NCBI RefSeq assembly: GCF_900112595.1
Contig: NZ_FOMI01000004.1
Coordinates: forward strand, 248,001-312,000
Reading direction: 5' to 3'
Length of the DNA: 64,000 nucleotides
DNA from: Algibacter pectinivorans
Lineage (GTDB): Bacteria; Bacteroidota; Bacteroidia; Flavobacteriales; Flavobacteriaceae
Position numbers and translations under genes: made by a program. The notes under the pieces were generated by a model. The model ran no database searches, had not been told where the DNA came from, and saw only the letters and a program-made list of their open reading frames with translations. This document shows, piece by piece, positions 48,693 through 57,873 of this stretch (its first letter is position 1; each line of letters begins with the position of its first letter).

Positions 48693-50153
48693 ATGAACTT
48701 AACAATAGAAAACATATTATTGGTTGGCTCCTTATTACTTCTTGTAAGTATTATAGCGGGTAAGACTACCTATAAATTTGGTGTGCCAACCTTACTGCTT
48801 TTCTTGTTTATAGGCATGTTGGCAGGGTCAGATGGTATTGGTGGTATTCGGTTTGATAACCCGCAACTTGCGCAATTTATTGGTATTGTATCTCTTAATT
48901 TTATTTTGTTTTCGGGAGGATTGGATACCAACTGGAAAGATGTTAAACCCATTTTAAAAGAAGGTGTAGTGCTATCCACATTAGGCGTGCTGTTAACTGC
49001 GGTTTCTCTAGGGGTTTTTGTTTACTACGTTACAGACTTTACTATTTACGAGAGTTTATTGTTAGGGTCTATCGTGTCTTCAACAGATGCTGCTGCTGTA
49101 TTTTCAATTTTACGCTCAAAAAGTATTGCTTTAAAAACGAATCTTAGACCAACTTTAGAGTTAGAAAGTGGGAGTAACGACCCTATGGCTTATGTGCTTA
49201 CCCTTGCATTTTTAACATTAGTAATACACCAAGACCAAAGTTTTATTTCCATAATTCCACTGTTTTTACAACAAATGATTTTGGGAGGTGTTGCAGGTAT
49301 TGCCTTTGGTGTATCTAGTAAATATATTATAAATAAAATTAAACTTGATTTTGAAGGGCTTTATCCTGTGTTAGTTATAACATTAATGTTTATAACCTTT
49401 TCGGCTACCGATTTTGTGGGTGGTAATGGGTTTCTAGCCATATACATTTGTGCGGTTTACTTAGGTAACCAAGATTTAATACATAAAAAAACCATTTTAA
49501 AAATGTTTGATGGTTTGGCGTGGCTTATGCAAATTGTTCTATTCCTTACTTTAGGGCTGCTTGTTTTTCCATCACAAATTATTCCGTATATGGGTATAGG
49601 TTTACTTATTTCGGTGTTTTTAATTTTAGTTGCAAGACCACTAGGTGTATTTATTAGCCTTATGTTTTTTAAAATGAAGCTTAAACGCCGATTTTATATC
49701 TCGTGGGTTGGCTTGCGTGGTGCGGTTCCAATTGTGTTTGCAACCTATCCGTTATTGGCTGGAATAGATAAAGCAAATATGATTTTTAATATCGTTTTCT
49801 TTATTTCGGTAACATCCATATTAATTCAAGGCACCACGCTATCCGTCGTTGCGAAATGGCTAAATGTCGCATTACCAGAACAAGCAAAACGGTTAACGGC
49901 TACAGATTTACTTATGTCTGAAAGTCCTAAAGCTGAAATGAAAGAAATTTTAATTTCTTCGGGTAGTTTGGCGGTAGATAAAAAAATTGTGGAGTTAGGC
50001 TTTCCTAAAAATGCAATAATAGCCATGATTATAAGAGATAATAATTATATGACACCTAACGGAGCGACAGTAATTAAGGCTGAAGATACCTTAATAGTGC
50101 TTGCAGATAAGCCTAATGTTTTCCATGATGTGTATAAAGCTCTAGAAAAGTAG
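48693..50153 (+). CDS. potassium/proton antiporter (CvrA/NhaP2-like)
   Basis: This 486-residue transporter has about 12 membrane helices over residues 4-390 of the monovalent cation:proton antiporter-1 family, including GSIVSSTDAAAVF and LESGSNDPMAYVLT with the conserved acidic residues of the transport site. A TrkA-C domain (about 410-486) binds a regulatory ligand. This combination is typical of CvrA/NhaP2 K+/H+ antiporters. It helps control volume and cytoplasmic pH. Length and fold are normal, and the gene appears monocistronic. Confidence 0.9.
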   Translation: MNLTIENILLVGSLLLLVSIIAGKTTYKFGVPTLLLFLFIGMLAGSDGIGGIRFDNPQLAQFIGIVSLNFILFSGGLDTNWKDVKPILKEGVVLSTLGVLLTAVSLGVFVYYVTDFTIYESLLLGSIVSSTDAAAVFSILRSKSIALKTNLRPTLELESGSNDPMAYVLTLAFLTLVIHQDQSFISIIPLFLQQMILGGVAGIAFGVSSKYIINKIKLDFEGLYPVLVITLMFITFSATDFVGGNGFLAIYICAVYLGNQDLIHKKTILKMFDGLAWLMQIVLFLTLGLLVFPSQIIPYMGIGLLISVFLILVARPLGVFISLMFFKMKLKRRFYISWVGLRGAVPIVFATYPLLAGIDKANMIFNIVFFISVTSILIQGTTLSVVAKWLNVALPEQAKRLTATDLLMSESPKAEMKEILISSGSLAVDKKIVELGFPKNAIIAMIIRDNNYMTPNGATVIKAEDTLIVLADKPNVFHDVYKALEK

Positions 50154-50196
50154 AAAGCATTTATACGGCTAAAACCACATGTAAATTAAAACGCTA

Positions 50197-51954
50197 TTAA
50201 CTTAATTGTTTTTGATTAACAATTTCTAATCCATCATCAATTAAGTGTCCTAATTCCGGTTTGTTTTGTTTAACGGTTTCCAGATGCTTCAATATTTTGT
50301 GGCATAATTCGGTTTCGCTGCCAAGGTATGCTAACTCATATAATTCAACGGCCAGTAACCAATCATTAGGGTGGTTTTCAATAAGTTGTTCTAAAACTTT
50401 AGTTCTAGAAATGGTAGTGTTGGTACCTTCTCTGTAATCTCTAACTTGTTGGTACAAGGTTTCCAAAGCTAACTGAGTTTTTGTTTTTTTAATATGAATG
50501 GTGTTCGAGCTTGTTTTATGTGTAATTAAATCGAAACTAATTAAATCGGCAGGTCCCGAAAAGGCCGATACAATAGCTTTACCCACAGCCATGTCATAAA
50601 TGCCCCATTCGGGTTTAAAAAGAATGGTGTCGTTATATGAAACAGTACAGTTTTTAAAACTAATAAGTATAATTTTGCCCTGTAAATTTCGTTTTCCGGT
50701 TATAATTTCTCCCGAAACTTGTATACCGCCTTCAAACTCTAAGGTAACCACCTTTTCTTCATAAATATTGTAAGCTGCCAAATCTCGAGGACTCATATCT
50801 TCAATGGCTAAATTAATACCTTTTAGTTTGCCTATAGGCGAGCCAAATCCTTTGTTGTGTGTGCTAATACCATGTCCTACTAATTCTTTTTCGCGATAAG
50901 CTAGAGCTGTTGGTCCTGTGGTTTGTATGTAACTCGGTTGGCCTTCGTGTTGGATTACTTGAGTAAAAACACCCGAAATTTGTATGCCTGTGCTCAACTC
51001 AATAGTGCCTAACGCATTCGAGTTAATTAGTTTTTGCACACCTTGTAATCCGCCTTTACGCAAAGCCATGGTGTTTGCAAATTCTTCTAGAATTAAACTT
51101 AAATGTGCAAAATTTGGTGTTACATAAAGTTGAGGTTGTGGCTTAGTTATATCAAAATCTTTATATGTAGCATTAATGTTGTAGGGCAGTTTTTTAACAG
51201 CATCCGTCATGCACCAAGCACTTTCTCCTATGGACGATAATAATCCAGCACCATAAATTTTGGGATTTTCAAGACTACCTATTAAACCATATTCCACGGT
51301 CCACCAATGTAGGTTTCTAATTAACGCCATTTCACTAGGTTCCCCCATGTTGTTTTGCAAATGGTCAACTTTTTTTTCCGCGGAAGCGATATCCTTTTCC
51401 GAGGAATTAGGAGCTTCTTTTATAATGGATAGGTGTCTTACAGCCTCGTAAAGTTCGTAATCTTTAGCCGATGAAATAGCTTTACAACCAATTTCGCCAA
51501 AACGCCTTAGGTATTCGGCATATTCTGGGTTTGCAATAATAGGGGCGTGTCCTGCACCTTCATGAATAATATCGGGTGCCGGTGTATATTCAATATGTTC
51601 TAATTGCCTAATGTCGCTTGCAATTACTAAAACATTATAAGCTTGAAATTCCATGAATGCATTTGGAGGTATAAAACCATCAACCGCAACAGCGGCCCAA
51701 CCAATATCTTTTAAAATACGGTTCATGCCATACATATTTGGAATATGATTAATAGAAATCCCTGTTTGTTTTAAACCATCTAAATAAGATTTATGTGCCA
51801 CTTTACTTAAAAAATCGACATTTTTACGCATCACGTATCTCCAAACCGCTTGATTAATAGCTGAATAATCCTCGTAGTTTTGAGGTTTAATAAACTGTTT
51901 TAAGTGTTTTGGTAATTTTTTTAGTATTTCGTTCGATTCAAATAAATCCGACAT
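50197..51954 (-). CDS. aromatic amino acid hydroxylase (phenylalanine 4-monooxygenase-like)
   Basis: This 585-residue iron and pterin-dependent hydroxylase probably converts phenylalanine to tyrosine. The catalytic domain (about 30-310) holds the iron ligands His131 and His136 in IIHEGAGH and Glu221 in WWTVEYGLIG. It is about twice the length of Pseudomonas PhhA, with an extra C-terminal region of about 270 residues that has beta-rich and helical parts; this long form is common in Flavobacteriia. It is monocistronic and lies downstream of the DUF4136 terminator. Tryptophan as an alternative substrate cannot be excluded. Confidence 0.9.
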   Translation of the reverse strand: MSDLFESNEILKKLPKHLKQFIKPQNYEDYSAINQAVWRYVMRKNVDFLSKVAHKSYLDGLKQTGISINHIPNMYGMNRILKDIGWAAVAVDGFIPPNAFMEFQAYNVLVIASDIRQLEHIEYTPAPDIIHEGAGHAPIIANPEYAEYLRRFGEIGCKAISSAKDYELYEAVRHLSIIKEAPNSSEKDIASAEKKVDHLQNNMGEPSEMALIRNLHWWTVEYGLIGSLENPKIYGAGLLSSIGESAWCMTDAVKKLPYNINATYKDFDITKPQPQLYVTPNFAHLSLILEEFANTMALRKGGLQGVQKLINSNALGTIELSTGIQISGVFTQVIQHEGQPSYIQTTGPTALAYREKELVGHGISTHNKGFGSPIGKLKGINLAIEDMSPRDLAAYNIYEEKVVTLEFEGGIQVSGEIITGKRNLQGKIILISFKNCTVSYNDTILFKPEWGIYDMAVGKAIVSAFSGPADLISFDLITHKTSSNTIHIKKTKTQLALETLYQQVRDYREGTNTTISRTKVLEQLIENHPNDWLLAVELYELAYLGSETELCHKILKHLETVKQNKPELGHLIDDGLEIVNQKQLS

Positions 51955-52076
51955 TGTTAAGTTTTATGTGTGAAATCACTATAAAAATACGAATAATTCA
52001 TTAATAATTATGATTCTTAGGTTTTCTTTCAATGAGTTGTGGTTGTAATGGATTAATTACTGAGACTATAGGACAT

Positions 52077-52108
52077 AAAAAAAGCAACCCTAATCGAGTT
52101 GCTTTTTT
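52077..52108. terminator. bidirectional hairpin after the DUF4136 gene
   Basis: AAAAAAGCAAC pairs with GTTGCTTTTTT across a 9-nt loop. For the minus-strand DUF4136 gene it lies 35 nt after the stop. It also insulates the hydroxylase gene downstream on the same strand. Confidence 0.85.
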
Positions 52109-52142
52109 AAATACGTTTTTGGAATTTTAAATTCCTAAAAAA

Positions 52143-52700
52143 TTAATTTTCTGCTCCAGGAGGATATTTTTCCATAATTTGAGAAACAAACTCCTTAATA
52201 CGTTCTTCTTTCTTTTCCATGTTTCTGCTTAAATAGCCAGTTCCCATACCTTGCCAAACCAATTCTTTTTTATTGGCATCAATAATGTCTATATATAAAT
52301 GACCTTGTGTGCTTACGCTAGTACTAGGTTGATTCCAGCCCCAGCCCCAACCCGGACCAAAGCCTCCATAACCGCCCCAACCCCAGCGGCCCATGCCCCA
52401 AGAATTGTTATAAACATCAACACGTTGTTGCGATTTTGTAAATAAGCTAATTAATACATCTGGGTTTTCAGATTTTGTAAAGCCTTTGGCTAAAAGTTCC
52501 GCTTCGATAGCACGAAGAATTCTGCGTTTATCTAAATCGCTAATTTCTGCTTTATCAATACCTGTTTTAAAAAAAGCAAAGGTGTTGTATTGGCTAAATG
52601 TAGCTTCTTTGTCGTAATCGGCTGCTACTCTTACAGAGCTGCAAGACGACACCACTAAGATTAATGCTAAAACTGGCAGGAAGGTGAAAAGTTTTTTCAT
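52143..52700 (-). CDS. DUF4136 domain lipoprotein
   Basis: This 185-residue lipoprotein has lipobox LVVSSC and the DUF4136 start motif YDKEATFSQYNTFAFF. A Gly/Trp-rich stretch (MGRWGWGGYGGFGPGWGWGW) lies near the middle, a pattern common in this family. Function unknown. It is followed by a terminator and has a DUF5522 gene upstream on the same strand, but these are 114 nt apart. Confidence 0.87.
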   Translation of the reverse strand: MKKLFTFLPVLALILVVSSCSSVRVAADYDKEATFSQYNTFAFFKTGIDKAEISDLDKRRILRAIEAELLAKGFTKSENPDVLISLFTKSQQRVDVYNNSWGMGRWGWGGYGGFGPGWGWGWNQPSTSVSTQGHLYIDIIDANKKELVWQGMGTGYLSRNMEKKEERIKEFVSQIMEKYPPGAEN

Positions 52701-52814
52701 AGTACAAATTTTAAGGGTTATGATAGCTGTAAACTGTTAATTTTCAGCTTTATTATAAAAACATCATGTTAAATAGTAGTATCAATAATCGTACCAAGGC
52801 TATTGGTTTTGTAA

Positions 52815-52979
52815 CTACTTTTTGGTAGAGTTAGTGGATTTATTGTAACCGTAAGGGCAATGTCGGCATCCGCTTTCGCAGCAATATCCACGTTTTAGGT
52901 GGTATTGCTCTGTAAAACAACGATAACCTTCGGGTGTCCAATAGAAATCGCCTTCTTCAATAGGAATTATTTTTTTCAT
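52815..52979 (-). CDS. DUF5522 small cysteine-rich protein
   Basis: This 54-residue protein begins MKKIIPIEEGDFYWTPEGYR and has a Cys/His cluster GYCCESGCRHCPYGY, typical of the DUF5522 family. The four Cys and His could bind zinc or an iron-sulfur cluster. It was read directly from the minus strand and is too short for most gene finders. The function is unknown; it stands alone between the DUF4136 gene and the divergent HExxH-protein gene. Confidence 0.85.
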   Translation of the reverse strand: MKKIIPIEEGDFYWTPEGYRCFTEQYHLKRGYCCESGCRHCPYGYNKSTNSTKK

Positions 52980-53135
52980 TTGTAACAAAGATAATGTAAA
53001 TTGAAAAAGCTTAAACGCGTTCCTTAGTAATTTGTTGCTGTTTTTCTTTTAATATAACTATTAGTTTGATGATTGTAATTGAAAAATATAATACTATAAC
53101 GTAAATATTGGAGTGGTTTTTGAAAGGTGTATAAT

Positions 53136-53474
53136 ATGATTTTTATTTCGAAATATTTGGTTCCTAAAGGATATACCGGCATGACTATTTATCCGTTTGT
53201 GTTTTTAAAATCTGAAAATTTAAGGGCGAACGCAGTTTTGGTTAATCATGAAAAAATTCATTTAAAACAACAGTTAGAGCTTTTAATCATTCCTTTCTAC
53301 GTGTTTTACGTTGCCGAGTTTTTAATACGACTTTTGCAGTACAGAAATTGGCAAAAAGCTTACCGGAATATTTCGTTTGAGCGCGAAGCTTATTGCAACC
53401 AGACTAATTTAGAATATATTAGCGGTCGCTCTATTTGGAGTTTTTTAAAGTATCTTCGTCATCATGATATTTAA
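53136..53474 (+). CDS. small membrane protein with HExxH motif
   Basis: This 112-residue protein has an HEKIH motif near residue 50, a hydrophobic stretch (LLIIPFYVFYVAEFLIRLLQ), and an FEREAY segment downstream. The HExxH plus Glu-containing helix pattern is shared with M48/M56-type zinc peptidases, and a very small membrane protease is possible. The ATG at 53136 is preferred over a GTG nine nucleotides earlier. Its end overlaps the following desulfhydrase gene by 11 nt, so the two are translationally coupled. Confidence 0.7.
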   Translation: MIFISKYLVPKGYTGMTIYPFVFLKSENLRANAVLVNHEKIHLKQQLELLIIPFYVFYVAEFLIRLLQYRNWQKAYRNISFEREAYCNQTNLEYISGRSIWSFLKYLRHHDI

Positions 53475-54372
53475 GCTTGAAAATAGTATTAACCAGCATA
53501 TAAAACTGCCTAATAAATTGGTAGAACTTTATATAAAACGCGAAGATGCCATCCATCCATTTGTATCTGGTAATAAATACCGTAAGTTAAAATACAATTT
53601 ACTTGAAGCGAAAAAACACAACTACGATACCATGTTAACTTTTGGTGGCGCGTTTTCAAATCATATTGCTGCAGTAGCGGCTGCAGGTAAGCAGACAGGT
53701 TTAAAAACAATTGGAGTTATTCGCGGCGAGGAACTTGCGGAAAAAGTGGCGAGTAATGCTACATTAAGTTTTGCCAAGGCTAATGGTATGGATTTTAAAT
53801 TTGTATCGCGCGAGACGTATAGAGATAAAACAAATCCAGAGTTTTTAGAAGCTTTAAAAAATGAATTTGGTTCGTTTTATCATATTCCGGAAGGTGGTAC
53901 TAATGCGTTTGCTATTAAAGGTTGCGAAGAAATTTTAACTCCAGAAGATTCCAATTTTAATTACATCTGTACAGCAGTTGGTACTGGTGGTACAATTTCT
54001 GGGCTAATTAATTGTTTAAAACCTAGTCAACAAGTTTTAGGTTTTCCTGCCTTAAAAGGCGACTTTTTAAAAGAAGATATTAGTAAATTTGCCAACAAAT
54101 CCAATTGGGAATTAATTACCGATTATCATTTTGGTGGTTATGCTAAAATTAATGAAGCCTTAATTGCTTTTATTAACAAGTTTAAACAAGATTACGGTAT
54201 TGCTTTAGATCCTGTTTATACCGGAAAAATGCTGTTTGGTATTTTCGATTTAATTGAAAAGGGATATTTTCCAGTGGGTTCAAAAATATTAGCTATTCAT
54301 ACAGGTGGTTTGCAAGGAATTGCAGGTATGAATGCTGTTTTAAAAAAGAAAAATTTACCAATAATTATGTAG
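53464..54372 (+). CDS. D-cysteine desulfhydrase / ACC deaminase family PLP enzyme
   Basis: This 302-residue enzyme of fold type II uses PLP bound to Lys38 in the SGNKYRKLKYN motif, with a GGAFSNHIAAVAAAG phosphate-binding loop and a GTGGTISGLIN loop. D-cysteine desulfhydrase and 1-aminocyclopropane-1-carboxylate deaminase cannot be separated by sequence alone; the former is more usual in Bacteroidota. It is followed 4 nt later by the glucosaminidase gene. Confidence 0.85.
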   Translation: MIFKLENSINQHIKLPNKLVELYIKREDAIHPFVSGNKYRKLKYNLLEAKKHNYDTMLTFGGAFSNHIAAVAAAGKQTGLKTIGVIRGEELAEKVASNATLSFAKANGMDFKFVSRETYRDKTNPEFLEALKNEFGSFYHIPEGGTNAFAIKGCEEILTPEDSNFNYICTAVGTGGTISGLINCLKPSQQVLGFPALKGDFLKEDISKFANKSNWELITDYHFGGYAKINEALIAFINKFKQDYGIALDPVYTGKMLFGIFDLIEKGYFPVGSKILAIHTGGLQGIAGMNAVLKKKNLPIIM

Positions 54373-54376
54373 TGTA

Positions 54377-55162
54377 ATGAATAGAATTATAATAATTATA
54401 TGTTTGGCAGGTGTGCTTTTTAGTTGTAAGTCTAAAAAAAGTGTGGTTACCAAAAAGCCAAATACCACAACAAGAGATGTTCGAAAAACAACCGAAACTC
54501 CAAGTAATACTAAAGTATATGCAAGTAATACCGAGCGTTATGTTGATGTGCATCGTGAAACGGCACAGCAAGAAATGAGTTTGTATGGTATTCCTGCAAG
54601 TATAACCTTAGCTCAAGGAATTTTAGAATCTGGTTCTGGTAATGGCCGTTTGGCTGTTGAAGCGAATAACCATTTTGGCATTAAGTGCCACGGTTGGACA
54701 GGGCAAAAGATTTATCATGATGACGATGCGGCACAGGAATGTTTTAGAAAGTATAAAGATGCCAAGTATTCTTTTAGAGACCACTCGTTGTTTTTAACCG
54801 AGCGATCTCGCTACTCGAAGTTATTTAAATTAAAACAAGAAGACTATAAAGGTTGGGCTAAAGGTTTACGGGCCGCTGGTTATGCTACAGACCCTAAATA
54901 TCCGCAAAAATTAATAAGTTTAATAGAACGCTACAAGTTATATGAGTTTGATAAAGCTGTTCTTGGCGACAATTATGTAAGTTACAAAAGCCCTGTAACA
55001 TCAAACCGAACTACCTATACCGTTGTTAAGGGCGATACGTTGTATTCCATTTCACGACGCTATAATATTTCGGTAAAAGAACTTCAAAATTTAAACGGTT
55101 TACCAGACGCTGCTATTAGTATTGGGCAGGAGTTAGTGGTTAAACCATCAACAAAAAAATAG
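54377..55162 (+). CDS. glucosaminidase-LysM cell wall hydrolase lipoprotein
   Basis: This 261-residue lipoprotein has lipobox GVLFSC, a glucosaminidase domain (about 52-190, with [18 protein letters not shown] and the [11 protein letters not shown] motif), and a LysM domain at about 212-256 ([17 protein letters not shown]). The Glu in the ILESG segment is the likely acid catalyst. It trims peptidoglycan at the envelope. It sits between the desulfhydrase gene and hemL, only 4 and 5 nt apart, so these genes form an operon without an obvious shared function. Confidence 0.9.
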   Translation: MNRIIIIICLAGVLFSCKSKKSVVTKKPNTTTRDVRKTTETPSNTKVYASNTERYVDVHRETAQQEMSLYGIPASITLAQGILESGSGNGRLAVEANNHFGIKCHGWTGQKIYHDDDAAQECFRKYKDAKYSFRDHSLFLTERSRYSKLFKLKQEDYKGWAKGLRAAGYATDPKYPQKLISLIERYKLYEFDKAVLGDNYVSYKSPVTSNRTTYTVVKGDTLYSISRRYNISVKELQNLNGLPDAAISIGQELVVKPSTKK

Positions 55163-55167
55163 TTATA

Positions 55168-56454
55168 ATGATTTATAAAAGAAGCAGTGCACTATTTGCC
55201 GAAGCAGAAAAAGTAATTCCTGGAGGTGTAAACTCTCCAGTTAGAGCCTTTAAAGGTGTTGGAGGAACGCCCATTTTTGTAAAAGAAGCTAAAGGTGCGT
55301 ATTTATATGATGAAGACGGAAACCGTTTGGTGGATTATATAAATTCTTGGGGCCCTATGATTTTAGGTCATGCCTTTGAGCCTGTGGTTAAAGCTGTTGT
55401 CGAGAAAGCTAAAAAAGGAACCTCGTTTGGAATGCCAACCGAAATTGAAACGCAAATTGCAGAGTTAGCGGTTTCGATGGTGCCTAATATTGATAAAATA
55501 CGTTTAGTTAATTCTGGAACCGAAGCGTGTATGAGCGCCGTGCGTTTGGCAAGAGGATATACCGGAAAAGATAAAATAATAAAGTTTGCTGGTTGTTACC
55601 ATGGACATTCCGATTCTTTTTTAATTCAGGCAGGAAGTGGTTTAAGTACTTTTGGAGTGCCAAACAGTCCTGGAGTTACTAAAGGAACAGCCCAAGATAC
55701 TTTGCTAGCACGTTATAATGATCTAGATAATGTAAGGGCTTTAATTGAAGCAAATAAAAACGAGATAGCCTGTATAATTATTGAGCCAGTAGCTGGAAAT
55801 ATGGGTTGCATTCCTCCCGTAGAAGGATTTTTACAGGGGTTACGAGATTTATGCGATGCGCATAATATTTTATTGGTTTTCGATGAGGTGATGACTGGTT
55901 TTCGTTTAGCAAAAGGTGGAGCACAGGAATTATTTAATATAAATGCAGATATAGTTTGTTTTGGAAAAGTTATTGGTGGCGGTTTGCCTGTTGGTGCTTT
56001 TGCAGCAAGAAATGAGATTATGAACTACTTAGCGCCTTTAGGTCCTGTTTATCAGGCGGGAACTTTAAGTGGTAATCCGTTGGCTATGGCTGCAGGATTA
56101 GCAATGCTTACGGAGTTAAATGCAGATGCAGAAGTTTTTAAAAGACTAGAAGAAAAAACCGCTTATTTGCATGTAGGTATTGCTAAGGTTTTAAATGAAA
56201 ATAACATACTACATACTATAAATAGAACCGGTTCTATGATTTCGGTACATTTTGATGGGGCAACAGTTATTGATTTTGATACCGCTGCAAAAGGTAATAA
56301 TGAAACGTTTAAAACGTTTTTTCACGGCATGCTTAACGCTGGTGTTTATATTGCACCAAGTGCTTTTGAAACTTGGTTTATTACAGATGCCTTAAGTTAT
56401 GAGGATTTAGATTTTACTATTGCTGCTGTGAATACCGTGGCTAAAACACTGTAG
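55168..56454 (+). CDS. hemL: glutamate-1-semialdehyde 2,1-aminomutase
   Basis: This 428-residue PLP enzyme converts glutamate-1-semialdehyde to 5-aminolevulinate in tetrapyrrole synthesis. It has [19 protein letters not shown] at the start and the PLP lysine Lys267 in [13 protein letters not shown], equivalent to Lys265 of E. coli HemL. It starts 5 nt after the LysM gene and is followed 16 nt later by an SRPBCC protein gene. Confidence 0.96.
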   Translation: MIYKRSSALFAEAEKVIPGGVNSPVRAFKGVGGTPIFVKEAKGAYLYDEDGNRLVDYINSWGPMILGHAFEPVVKAVVEKAKKGTSFGMPTEIETQIAELAVSMVPNIDKIRLVNSGTEACMSAVRLARGYTGKDKIIKFAGCYHGHSDSFLIQAGSGLSTFGVPNSPGVTKGTAQDTLLARYNDLDNVRALIEANKNEIACIIIEPVAGNMGCIPPVEGFLQGLRDLCDAHNILLVFDEVMTGFRLAKGGAQELFNINADIVCFGKVIGGGLPVGAFAARNEIMNYLAPLGPVYQAGTLSGNPLAMAAGLAMLTELNADAEVFKRLEEKTAYLHVGIAKVLNENNILHTINRTGSMISVHFDGATVIDFDTAAKGNNETFKTFFHGMLNAGVYIAPSAFETWFITDALSYEDLDFTIAAVNTVAKTL

Positions 56455-56470
56455 TTTTTTTATTTGTGTA

Positions 56471-56953
56471 ATGCCTAGAATTGAAATTAAAACGGAAATA
56501 GAAGCGCCAAAAGAAATTGTTTTTGATCTTTCTAGAAGTATCGATTTACATAAAATTTCTACCAAGCAAACCCATGAGAAAGCCATTGCAGGAACCATTG
56601 GAGGTTTAATAGGCTTGCATGAAAGTGTAACGTGGAGGGCAAAACACTTAGGGGTTTACCAGAGCCTAACTTCGAAAATTACAGAATTTAATCGTCCGGA
56701 TGTATTTGTTGATGAAATGCAAAAAGGGGCTTTTAAATCGTTTAGGCATGAGCATCATTTTAATGCACTAAATAATGGTGGTACATTAATGATTGATGTT
56801 TTTGATTATGAATCGCCTTATGGTGTTTTTGGAAAACTGGCAGATTACTTATTTTTAAAAAGGTATATGACTAATTTACTTGTGGAAAGAAACCGGATTG
56901 TAAAAGAATTTGCCGAATCTGAGAAATGGAAAGCTGTATTGTTAACCGATTAA
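56471..56953 (+). CDS. SRPBCC family protein
   Basis: This 160-residue protein has a START/Bet v1-like (SRPBCC) fold: it begins PRIEIKTEIEAPKEIVFDLS and contains a LTSKITEFNRPDVFVDEMQ strand pair and a C-terminal helix. Such proteins bind small hydrophobic ligands in an internal cavity. It is the last gene of the desulfhydrase-glucosaminidase-hemL group. The ligand is unknown. Confidence 0.85.
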   Translation: MPRIEIKTEIEAPKEIVFDLSRSIDLHKISTKQTHEKAIAGTIGGLIGLHESVTWRAKHLGVYQSLTSKITEFNRPDVFVDEMQKGAFKSFRHEHHFNALNNGGTLMIDVFDYESPYGVFGKLADYLFLKRYMTNLLVERNRIVKEFAESEKWKAVLLTD

Positions 56954-56985
56954 ACTGTTTAGCGGGTTGGTAAAATAATGTATAA

Positions 56986-57021
56986 AAAAAACGCATCTCA
57001 AATTATTTGAGATGCGTTTTT
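56986..57021. terminator. bidirectional terminator between convergent genes
   Basis: A 16-bp stem with AACGCATCTCAAA pairs with TTTGAGATGCGTT across a short TTA loop, with A and T runs on both sides. It serves the SRPBCC gene on the plus strand and the Spy-like gene on the minus strand. Confidence 0.9.
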
Positions 57022-57052
57022 ACATTAACTAAACTCTAATTAAAATAACTAA

Positions 57053-57538
57053 TTATATTTTACCTTCATCATAGCCTCTTTTTTGGCCTTTCTTTTTGCC
57101 ATCACCTTTTCTTTTTCCTTTTTTTCCCATTCTAGCTTGCATCTTTTCCCATTTTGCATATTGCTCGTCGTTTAAAATGTCTTTCATTTTAGCTTTCTCT
57201 GCAATTTTATGGTCTAATCTGGCATTTGCCATAGCTAAACGCTCTTCTTTTGTTGGTTTTATAGCATCGCCATTTTCTTTTTTAGCTTTGCGGTTTTCCA
57301 TCATTTCTTTACGTTTGGTGGCATTTTCTAGGTTTAATTTTTGAACCTTGTTTTGTTGCGATTCTGTTAAATCTAAAGCAAGTGTCATTTTTTTAGTTTG
57401 AAGGGTAGCTATTTCTTCGGCCGAAAGATTCATCATTCTTTCACCTCTTTCACCTCTGTTGTGTTTTTCTTTTTTTTCTTCTTGAGCCGAAACTTGTAAT
57501 GCGAACAATGCTACAGCGATTAATATTAATTTTTTCAT
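57053..57538 (-). CDS. Spy/DUF4890-like periplasmic helical protein
   Basis: This 161-residue secreted protein (signal peptide ending QVSAQ) is rich in Lys and Glu. It carries a TLALDLTESQQNKVQKL helix and an LNDEQYAKWEKM helix, the LTxxQ-type pattern of Spy/CpxP/DUF4890 helical proteins, and a basic tail with repeated GKK. It may bind unfolded proteins or metal in the periplasm. Confidence 0.82.
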   Translation of the reverse strand: MKKLILIAVALFALQVSAQEEKKEKHNRGERGERMMNLSAEEIATLQTKKMTLALDLTESQQNKVQKLNLENATKRKEMMENRKAKKENGDAIKPTKEERLAMANARLDHKIAEKAKMKDILNDEQYAKWEKMQARMGKKGKRKGDGKKKGQKRGYDEGKI

Positions 57539-57741
57539 TTTTTTATTGTTTTTAAATTTATTTGTCTTTTGGACTTTAAAAAATGAAAAGGGTTTAATGA
57601 GAGTATTGTTTTTAACTACATATTAACAGTTTTAAGATGTGTTTGGAGTTTAAAATGCCCTTGGTTATGAGTGGTTTAAGTTGGTCTGTTTGCGGATATG
57701 TGGTAACTTAAAATTGGGAAGTGGCTATAGCGGACTTGCCC

Positions 57742-57869
57742 GCGTTAGGGATTGCAGTGGAAAGCCCACAGCGACCTTTTGGGAGCGAGGACTTGTAATG
57801 GAAAGCCCGACTTTTTATGATCCTGCAAGGTTTTGGAAACCTTGTAGGTATGAGTAAAAAGTAACGCCC
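57742..57869 (-). repeat. flavobacterial intergenic repeat, copy A
   Basis: On the minus strand the element runs GGGCGTTAC ... TCGGGCTTTCC ... AATCCCTAACGC. The terminal arms GCGTTA and TAACGC are inverted repeats. A nested 12-bp hairpin (CCTGCAAGGTTT at 57822-57833 with its complement at 57837-57848) lies in the variable middle. It starts 4 nt after the stop of the beta-barrel gene on the same strand. A related copy is at 63433-63583. Confidence 0.75.
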
Positions 57870-57873
57870 AAAA

